Notes under the pieces: model-generated
Told to the model about the DNA's origin: nothing
Databases searched by the model: none
What the model saw: the letters and a program-made list of their open reading frames with translations, nothing else
Translations under genes and position numbers: made by a program
In this document: in pieces, positions 56,219-64,000 of the stretch
How the letters are laid out: each line of letters opens with the position of its first letter
Numbering within the stretch: position 1 is the first letter of the stretch
Origin: Liquidambar formosana
Taxonomy: Eukaryota > Streptophyta > Magnoliopsida > Saxifragales > Altingiaceae
NCBI GenBank assembly: GCA_039720395.1
Contig: CM077824.1
Location: 27,605,278-27,669,277 of the forward strand
Direction: 5' to 3'
Length of the DNA: 64,000 bases

Positions 56219-58522
56219 GTAGATTTCTTTTTGTGGTAGATGGAATTGGATTGGATTTTTGGGTTGGATGGATTAGTGTTTAGGATGGTTTTCTTTTGAT
56301 GGAATGATTAGTGTATAGGTTAGTGTGAGGATGAAATGAATAAGGGCTTCCTAATTGAGTGTGGGAAAGATGGAATGAGGCTAAGGATTAGGGGTTTTGG
56401 AAATTAGCCCTTAATTCATAAAAATGGGGGCTATTTATAGGAAAATTTGAACTTTTAGGGGTAAAATGGACATTTGGAGGGGCATTTTTGTCACATGGGA
56501 CGTGAGGGGCATTTAGGCATTGCTTACTGAAGGAATTACCTCATTTGATGAGGGCAAGATGGTCCAAAAGTGGCAAAAGGGCAAACGGCCCATCCACGCT
56601 GGCATGGCAGGCGTGGCCCACGCTGGCTTGGCCAGTGTGGAAAACAGTCCCATCCAGGCAGTTGGATTTCAGCTGTAGGAGGCTACAGAGATCTGCAGAG
56701 CCGAAAGCAAGATTTTTCCACGCTGGTTTGGCCAGTGTGGGCACACTTATCCCACATTTGTGATGATTTCTCATCATCACATATGGGAACTTGTGTTTTT
56801 CGGGCAGTGTGCCCTTCTAGAAGCTGTGGGGCCGCTGTTATGGGCCTAGGGTGGTGGTCCGCCCTACTATGGGGTCGTACGATCATGTAATCGCGTTCGA
56901 TCGATGATCGGGTGAAATCCGACCGTTGATCTTGAATGGGGATTAAAACTTTGGGTCCCCAAACTTGGTTCGAGACCAAAGAGTGGAGTGTGCACTCTCT
57001 TGGGTAGGATTGAATGGCTCGGATGCGAGCATGATGCTCGTAGGGCTCTACAATTAGGGTTTTGTTGATCGTGAGCCGAATAAGGCCCAATCTTCGATCA
57101 AATGGTCCTATATTGGTCTTGAGGGGTTGAATTGAAAATTCAACGGTCGGTTTGACCTTTGGATGAGGAATTGTTAGGAATTGAATCACCTGAAGTTGCA
57201 TTCGGGGTTCGATTTTGGGCGATTTGGGGATCGGAGGGCTCGTGCCTTCTGATTCCCAATCAAATGGTCCTAGACCGCTCTAGGGATGTTGAATTGAAGA
57301 TCCTATGGTTGAATTGACGGTTGGATCAAAGATTGTTGGAGATCGAAACACCTAGTATTGATTTAGGGGTTCGATTTGGGAGAAATTGGGGATCGGATGG
57401 CTCGTACCTTCTGATTCCCAATCAAATGATCCTAGACTGCTCTAGGGATGTTGAATTGAAGATCGTATGCTTGAATTGGCCATTGGATCAAAGATTATTG
57501 GAGATTGAACCATCTAATGCTGAATTAGGGGTTCGGTTTGGGGAAATTGGGGATCAGAAGGCTCGTGCCTTCTGATTCCCAATCAAATGATCCTAGACCG
57601 CTCTAGGGATGTTGAATTGAAGATCCTACGGTTGAATTGGCCGTTGGATTAAAGATTGTTAGGAATTGCACCACCTAATGCCGATTTAGGGGTTCAATTT
57701 GGGGGAAATTGGGGATCGGAGGGCTCGTGCCTTCTGATTCCCAATCAAATGATCCTAAACCGCTCTAGGGATGTTGAATTGGTCGTCAGATCAAGGATTA
57801 TTGGAGATTGAACCACCTAGTGCTAAATTAGGGGTTCAATTTGGGGGAAAATGGGGATCAGAGGGCTCGTGCCTTCTGATTCCCAATCAAATGATCCTAG
57901 ACCGCTCTAAGGATGTTGAATTGAAGATTCTATGGTTGAATTGGCCGTCGGATCAAGGATTGTTGGAGATTGAACCACCTAGTGCTGAATTAGGGGTTCA
58001 ATTTGGGGGAAATTTGGGATCAAAGGTCTCGTGCCTTTTGATTCCCAATCAAATGATCCTAGACCGCTCTAGGGATGTTGAATTGAAGATCCTACGGTTG
58101 AATTGGCTGTTGGATCAAAGATTGTTAGAAATTGAACCATCCAGTGCCAATTTAAGGGTTCAATTTGGGGGAAATTGGGGATCGGAGGGCTCGTGCCTTC
58201 TGATTCCCAATCAAATGATCCTAGACCGCTCTAGGGATGTTAAATTGAAGATCCTACGGTTGAATTGGCCGTTGGATCAAAGATTGTTGGAGATTGAACC
58301 ACCTAGTGCTGAATTAGGGGTTCGGTTTGGGGTTTTTAGGTATCGTGCCTGTTCCCGACTCTTGGGCCTTAGAAATTGGAGGTCGAATTGAGCAGAGGCT
58401 TTTTCCTAGTGGGTAGGACAGGATGAATAAAGTTAGGTACAAAGTATGTCCGACCTAATTGTACTGTTGACGGGTTAATCGATTTTGTCCGGAAGCAGCC
58501 CGGCAAAATTTGGGTGTCTACA
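56219..58522 (-). repeat. G-old 5' LTR, first piece
   Basis: On the minus strand the LTR starts TGTAGACACCCAAATTTTGC at 58522, directly abutting an interrupted pol frame. It contains the 162-bp tandem array (57229-58341) and a TATA box (sense CTATAAATAG, 56431-56440). Two GC-rich dyads (CACGCTGGC/GCCAGTGTG, 56594-56640 and 56718-56740) lie 150-300 bp upstream of that box. Together with 22914-25716 and 3139-3207 the LTR sums to about 5.18 kb. Confidence 0.65.
57229..58341. repeat. 162-bp tandem repeat array in G-old LTR
   Basis: Units begin at GATCGG(A/T)(G/T)GGCTCGT near 57229, 57391, 57552, 57714, 57856, 58018 and 58180. The period is 161-162 bp, with one 142-bp unit (57714-57855). The common core is TGATTCCCAATCAAATGATC followed by CTAGACCGCTCTAGGGATGTTGAATTG (given in parts). 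Because 162 is a multiple of three, the array creates long repetitive frames that are not genes. Confidence 0.9.
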
Positions 58523-59945
58523 CCCCGGATTTGCTTTTTGGTTCTTGGTGGCTCCATCTCCGTGATATCTATTATCTTCCCTGGATCAACTTCAATTCCC
58601 CTCTGTGATCATGAAACCCAGCAGCTTCCCTACGGTGACTTCAAAGGCACACTTCTAGGATTCAATCGGAGGTTGTACTTCTTTGCTCATTCTAAGAACT
58701 TCTTTAATGCCGCAAAATGTCCTTCCCGGTCTACAGATTTGACTATCATGTCATCCACATACACCTCTACTTCTTTATGGATCATATCATGTAATAGGGT
58801 CGTAGCAGCTCTTTGGTAAACAACCCTGGCATTTCTCAAGCCAAAAGGCATTACCTTATAGCAATACATGCCCCACTGCGTGATAAAAGCCGTCTTTTCC
58901 ATGTCTCGAGGCGCCATCTTTATCTGGTTGTAACTGGAAAACCCATCCATAAAGGAGAGAAGAGCATAGCCTGTTGTACTGTCCACCAACACATTGATAT
59001 GCGGTAGAGGGAAATCGTCTTTTGGGCTCGCAGCATTAAGGTCGCGAAAGTCGACACACATTCGCACTTTCCCATCTTTTTTAGGCACAGGCACTATGTT
59101 AGACAGCGATTCAGGGTACTCCACAACTTGGAGAAACTCGGCATCTAATTGTTTAGTTACCTCCTCTTTTACTTTCAAAGCCTATTCCGATTTTAATCTT
59201 CTTAATTTCTGCTTTATAGGCTTTTTAGTGGGATTAGTGGGGATGTAATGTTACACAATATCTAGATCAATGCCAGGCATATCTTCATAAGACCATGCGA
59301 AGGCCTCTATGTTGGCTTTTAGAAGTATTATCAATTTTTCTTTTTCAGCAGGCGAGAGAGTTATCCCAATTTTAATTATCCTTGGCAATTCATCTATCCC
59401 TAGATTGATTGATTCCAATTAATTTATGTTAGGTTCGGTAATACCCCTTTTCCTTTGCTCGATGAGCTCTGAAGGGACGTCATTCCTAGGATCTATATCC
59501 ATGCCATAGATATCTATAGAAGAGAGAAAGGAAACACTGCAAATAATGAAAAAAGACATACTTTATTTACTGAACTAACAAAACAAAGAAAACAAAGCAC
59601 ATGTGCCGCAACTAGGAAACGACTCCTAACTCCACAAGGTGAGCTAGGTGGACACACTTTTATTTGGAAAGGAAACTAAACAAGACTACTAAGGGAACCT
59701 ACAAGCTACTATCAGGTAGGTCGAGATCCTCGCCCTCGAGAATTTCTATAATGGTACCCTCTTCAAGATACCAATTAAGGAGCGGCATGGATGCATGGTG
59801 AATTAAAGAACACTCAAAATCCAATTCCTCCAAAGTAAGAACCGTATCTTGAAATATTGTAACCATGGCTTCCGAATCCATCTGTTCTACCCAGTCCTTG
59901 CTCTTCTCTTCCTAATAGTCATCATTAATTGCTTCATCGTCAACC
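58523..59945 (-). pseudogene. Older Tat/Ogre protease-RT fragment
   Basis: Minus strand. The protease C-terminal linker is at 59881-59699 (ends LPDSSL). A probable intron lies at 59702-59537 with intact GTAGGT donor and TTTGCAG acceptor. RT follows: a continuous stretch at 59178-58687 has NIVPVPKKDGKVRMC, VDFRDLNAASP, MPFGLRNARVVYQR and YVDDMIVKS. It is then frameshifted and stops at the KKQIRG motif, where G-old inserted (58522/58523). It is closely related to G-Ogre (same motifs at 42680-43690), with more lesions. Confidence 0.88.
59537..59702 (-). other. Probable protease-RT intron in older fragment
   Basis: 166 bp, GTAGGT...TTATTTGCAG, phase-compatible at both ends. It matches 42504-42682 of G-Ogre but keeps the acceptor AG. 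Confidence 0.65.
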
Positions 59946-60348
59946 ATTGTTGCAGTGATGGGATGACATCACTTGAAACACATTCACAATCCCCAAGGGC
60001 TGGCTGAAATTTACTTGAGGCTCTCTCTCTCTCTCTCTTCTCCACCTCTAGCAACAACAAGGAAGAAGAAGGAAAGGACTTTAAGCTTAAGCTAGGTGTG
60101 GATACCGTTGGAGGCAGTATACTTGGACTGCTCATTCATTGCTACCCGGAGTTCAAGTTTGGAGCAAAAAGGAGAAGACAAAGCTTGGAGCATAAAGGAG
60201 AAGACTTTGTTCAACTATAAGTATCCTAACTCTCTTTGTAGTTAGGGTTTTGTTTTGTATTATGCATAATTGGATTCATGGGATTGGGAATCGTAAGAAA
60301 ATTTTAATTCCGCCTTTGTAGTTTTCCTCTCTAGTTTGATTCCCAATA
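59946..60348 (+). repeat. Truncated copia LTR (3' 400 bp, type A-like)
   Basis: Sense on the plus strand, with AGGGCTGGC, a CT microsatellite, CTCTAGCAACAACAAGGAAG, and the LTR end GATTCCCAATA (family end CAACA). The 5' three-quarters is missing. It joins the pol fragment on its left at about 59945 and an Ogre-type LTR on its right. Confidence 0.8.
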
Positions 60349-63178
60349 GGTTTGAGCTTAATAATTGCCCTATAGAATATATAGGGTGATTAATTGGTGT
60401 TTTCTCAATGTTTCGGGATAATTTGCATATGGTAAATGGTTCATGGTAAGTTTTCTGATGAATTGTTCTCTTCTCCCCTTGGGTTATCGTCTTTACTTTG
60501 GATTAGAAGTCTTAGGTTTCCAACTTTCATTAAAATTCTGTTTTATTTGGAGTTCTATTTTCTTTTGAATTCAAATCACTTTAGAAGTCTATTTGAGTTA
60601 GAATTCTATTCTTTCTCAAATACCTACTTTTTCTCAAGCTATTTTTGGAAACTCCTAAGTTTTTTAAAACCTTTCTTAAGTTGGAAACTTAGGGTTTATA
60701 GTTCATTGTAAAGGGAGTAACCCTTCTCAATCGAACTACGTGGACTTTGATGCTTACATCTTTGCATACAAGGTACGTAGGCGCTCATTTGATGTTCAAG
60801 TCCGCCCTAGGATACTAAGTATTCTAGGTTTTCTTTTTCTTTCTTTTTCTTTTTCTTTTATCCATTTGTCCATCACATATATGCTAGAAGAGTAGGATAG
60901 ACCCATGCTTCATTATTTATCCATCACATATTTGCTAGAGGAGTAGGATAGACCCATGCTTATGTTAGGATTATGCCCTAGAGCCAATCATAGAGATGAT
61001 TGTTTAGGGATTAGGAACAATCATTTGGTTTCATTTATGTATGTCACATTTATTATTGATTTAATAAAAGAGCATATTCTATTATGTTTATATGCATCAT
61101 TTATATTTACATAATATGTCCATGGAGTTAGAGTTGAGAATATGGAATTACAAAGAGATGTAATTTTGAGACTGTAGATATATCTCTGTACTAAACTCCT
61201 AAAGCATTCCTAGTTGAAGGTTCACTATGATGGACAATAATGAACCATAGGACTAGCACTTGTTAGGTTGACTCTATAGGAGGATAGCTGGTCTCAAGCT
61301 ATTTGTGTGGAGACACTACAACCAACAGGTGGGTGCCTATTAATAGAATAGGTACACTGAATGTGACAAAAGATATGAGATAAACTGAATTGAGTTTTAA
61401 CCTGTCTGTCAATCAGTTTCTCATTGTTATAGTGGTACAAGTAATCCTTAGACTTGAGACACCATAGTTGTCTTATGCATGTAGCTATAGAAGTTTGATA
61501 AAACTAAATGCAAATCCTTATAGGGGTCTGCAAGGGTGTTCATTGGCCCTACTGCTATATGTATGAAGGCATGTGAGTGATCAACAAGGAATCCATCACT
61601 CTCAGGAAAAAGAGAGAGAATGTCTCATATAGCATTCATAATATAACTCATTAAATCCATGGCCATGGTAGGATGAATATGAAAAGAGTTTCATGAGTTC
61701 ATTAATGAGTTGATATCTATGAATGAGTATAAAGTAATTGAATTAGGGACTTGACAGACTTCCATGTCCTATTAGTTCAATTGGAGACATTGTGTAGATG
61801 AAAGGATGTAATTGTAACCTATAAACTATAACAGAAGGGTTCTTTGTTAGATACTTATTCACCTCATTAAGGACAACACCATGAACCATATGCTAAGTGT
61901 TATTCATGGTTAGTAGAAGCCCTAATTGATATAAGTGAGTTATAATCAATTAGGGAATTGGAAGGAGTTCCAATTAGACCCTAAATGGAAAGGGTTCCAT
62001 TGTGCACACCTTATGCTATTCCTACTACTTAATGACGTGAACCCAATGGGTCACACACTAATCATACAAGAAGGGCTTTAAAGTCTATGAGAGAAAGGGT
62101 TTTAGTGAATAAAGAATAGTTCTTTATAGGCCTATTTGTATTTGATACAAATAATAGGGGTTAATGTGTAATTAAGTGTAATTACACATAACCCTATTAG
62201 GGTTTCTTCTCTATGGCCAGCCCCCTTTATTGGGCTGCATATATAGGTTACACTTATGTGTGACATGGCATAATGCTTGCACACTCCCAACCCTAGCCGT
62301 CCAAAGAGTTGGAGGCTCTCTTCTCTCTCTCTCTCTTTTCCACCTCTAGCAACAACAAGGAAGAAGAAAGAAAAGGCTTGAAGCTCTAGCTAGGTGTGGA
62401 TACCGTTGGAGGCAGCACACTTGGGCTACTCATTCATCGCTGTCTGGAGTCGAAGCTTGGAGCAAAAAGGAGAAGACATTCAAACTGTAAGTGTTCTAAC
62501 CCTCTTCGTAGTTAGGGTTTGATTTTGTATTATGCATAGTTAGATTTATGGGATTGGGAATCATAGGAAAAATTTTTATATTCCGCACTTCTATTTTTCC
62601 TTCTTGTTTGATTCCCAGCAGCTTATTCATTTATCCATCACATATGATTGCTAGAGAAGTAGGATGGATCTGTTTCTTATTATCTGTTTCTCTTACATGC
62701 TTTCCATATCTCTCCTATTTGTTCATGGATGTTTACATGCTTTGTGGATGTTTATATGCTTTATGAATGTTTATGGATGAATATGGATGTTTATAGATGA
62801 TTCTTTGTATATGCATGGTGACTAATTAGGAAGCGATTGAAATAGCCCATATAAATTTAGAGACCCATTTTTGGGGCGATGTGGGTGCCTATAGGATGTT
62901 TCCTAGAACCTCCCCACATCGTAACTTAGTCTCTGAATCCTTTCTTGTTTTGTAAGACTTGCTTTTCCTTGATCAGAGTCATGTGGTTTGTTTTCAAAGG
63001 TTTTCTTTAAAAACTGTTTTTATGGTTTTCCTCTTTTCCTAAAAATGAGGTGGTGACTCCTTGTTTGTTATGTTTTTGTGAACCTTTTAAAAACCAGATT
63101 TTTTATTAATTTAAATCTCTACAAGTCTTTTTAAAAGAAGGGTTTTCCTTCCCCCCAGATCGAAACCCGTGGTTCACA
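60349..63178 (+). repeat. LTR of a second Ogre-like element (5' truncated, split)
   Basis: Pieces 60349-60962 and 62621-63178 match the second half of the G-Ogre LTR in order: GAACTACGTGGACTTTGAT, GTACGTAGGCGCTC, CCGCCCTAGGATACTAAGTA, GGGCGATGTGGGTGCCTATAGG, AGGTGGTGACTCCTTG, and a GGTTCACA end at 63178. It is clearly diverged from G-Ogre. A 50-55 bp repeat (CCATCACATAT(A/T)TGCTAGA(A/G)GAGTAGGATAG, given in part) occurs three times around the solo-LTR insertion. Confidence 0.75.
60963..62620 (+). repeat. Solo copia LTR, type B
   Basis: 1658 bp, TGTTAGGATTATGCC...GATTCCCAGCA, sense on the plus strand, with perfect 5-bp target duplication GCTTA (60958-60962, 62621-62625) and no internal copia sequence. 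This is the product of recombination between the two LTRs of a full element. Confidence 0.95.
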
Positions 63179-63460
63179 AGTATATTCCTTGAATATGCTT
63201 TTTAGATCTCATTTTCAATCACTTGGTTAAATATATTCGTGACTAGAATATATCTTCCCATTTCAAAAGTATGTTCATTTGTAGTGGCTTGAATATGCTT
63301 CTCTTATCAATCCCTAGTGGTTTAAGTGTACTCATGGCTTGAATATGCTTCTCTTATCATTGTTGGTCACAGTGCATGATTTCTCCAGGCTTTTTGGCAA
63401 AAATGGGTTGTTCTTTATCATTGGTTCACAAGTGTAACTTGTTCGCCAATGAGGGGCTTC
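63179..63460 (+). other. Remnant interior of the second Ogre-like element
   Basis: Only 282 bp separate the LTR end (63178) from the next LTR start (63461). Two to three copies of CTTGAATATGCTTCTCTTATC are followed by a segment matching the 3' end of G-Ogre (AAAAATGGGTTGTTCTTT ... GAGGGGCTTC). No PBS follows the first LTR. Nearly all of the interior, including every gene, has been deleted. Confidence 0.7.
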
Positions 63461-64000
63461 TGTCACACCCTATTTTTGCACCACCTTACTAGGGCTTGTC
63501 ATTTCATGCATGTTTTTGTTTTGTTTTTAAGTCTAGTCACTTGCACTAGTTTTTTAGGGTCATAAGGACAATAGATATGAATTTTGGTTCAATTCGGAGT
63601 TGATCCTGAGGGATAATAAGAACTTTTGTGACTTGAGGGGCATAATCGTCTTTTAGGTCACAAAATATTCATTTGACCTTGAAATGATATCCAAATTGTC
63701 AATTGGAGTTCATATTAATGCATATGAAGTATTTCTAGGTTCAATTTGATGAATCAATGGCTCAGGATTAAAATGGCTTGATGTAGTTCAAGTTGGTTAA
63801 TTGACCATTCTTTGGGTTAGCTTAAATTGACTCACAATTACCAACCAAATCCTTTCAAATTGATTTTCATTAGTCATCATTTTATCCCTAAAAGTGTTTT
63901 ATAAAGTTTAATTTTGATATGGAAAGCATTTGGTTTGATCCTATGTGCATACCTATGCTTCGTAAAGGTAGAATATAGTGGTTAACCGCCTTTGTCAAAC
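63461..64000 (+). repeat. 3' LTR of the second Ogre-like element, cut by window edge
   Basis: Starts TGTCACACCCTATTTTTGC after the polypurine tract GAGGGGCTTC. It follows the G-Ogre LTR start (52729 onward) with many substitutions up to GTGGTTAACCGCCTTTGT. The GC-rich module, if conserved, would lie just beyond the window. Confidence 0.88.

Noticed and set aside
57771..58391. 206-codon open frame
   Set aside because: It runs through the 162-bp tandem array. The unit length is a multiple of three, so the frame stays open by periodicity, and its translation is the same 54-residue unit repeated.

Overview
The window is repeat-derived DNA from a flowering plant. The sequence shows Ty1/copia and Ty3/gypsy (Tat/Ogre-type) retrotransposons, TTTAGGG-type motifs and a plant mobile domain (PMD) gene. 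The taxon cannot be fixed from the sequence. I see no ordinary single-copy host gene, tRNA, rRNA or CRISPR array. Nearly every base belongs to an LTR retrotransposon, and they sit inside one another like Russian dolls.

Layer by layer, oldest first. (1) A minus-strand Tat/Ogre pol fragment lies at 58523-59945. (2) It was broken by a minus-strand gypsy element, G-old. G-old's very long LTR (about 5.2 kb when reassembled) is now in three pieces (58522-56219, 25716-22914, 3207-3139), followed by its primer-binding site (3121-3135), leader and a gag remnant down to 1310. (3) A plus-strand Ogre-like element, G-Ogre (25717-56213, about 20.9 kb of its own sequence, TSD GTGTG), and a minus-strand copia element, C-A (3208-22908, TSD CCAGG/CCGGG), each inserted into that LTR. 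(4) Copia C-B2 (28201-37823, TSD GGTAT) sits in the left LTR of G-Ogre, and copia C-B1 (3329-13010, TSD GAAGG) sits in the left LTR of C-A. The left edge (1-1309) is a further copia LTR. The right edge (59946-64000) holds a truncated copia LTR, an internally deleted second Ogre-like element and a solo copia LTR with TSD GCTTA. Reading LTR pairs by eye, C-B1 differs at about 3 sites, C-B2 at about 11, and C-A and G-Ogre at more, which agrees with the nesting order.

G-Ogre is the most complex unit: LTR, tRNA-Arg-type PBS, gag, protease, an intron, RT with a first RNase H, a second RNase H, integrase, a purine tract, then two genes on the opposite strand (a DUF7745/PMD-like ORF and a seven-exon PMD gene with introns retained), 80-bp tandem repeats, a polypurine tract and the 3' LTR. 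An 80-bp GC-rich inverted-repeat module occurs in both LTRs and upstream of both antisense genes.

The copia elements fall into two LTR subfamilies. Type A (C-A) has a recognisable though broken gag-pol. Type B (C-B1, C-B2, solo LTR) has nearly identical LTRs and leaders but a shared, heavily decayed coding region, so it looks like a non-autonomous lineage moved in trans. All three full copia elements carry, just upstream of the gag position, an array of stem-loops with different stems but one constant 17-nt loop containing AUGUGA (start codon directly followed by stop). I consider this array and the antisense intron-bearing gene the best candidates for undescribed biology here.
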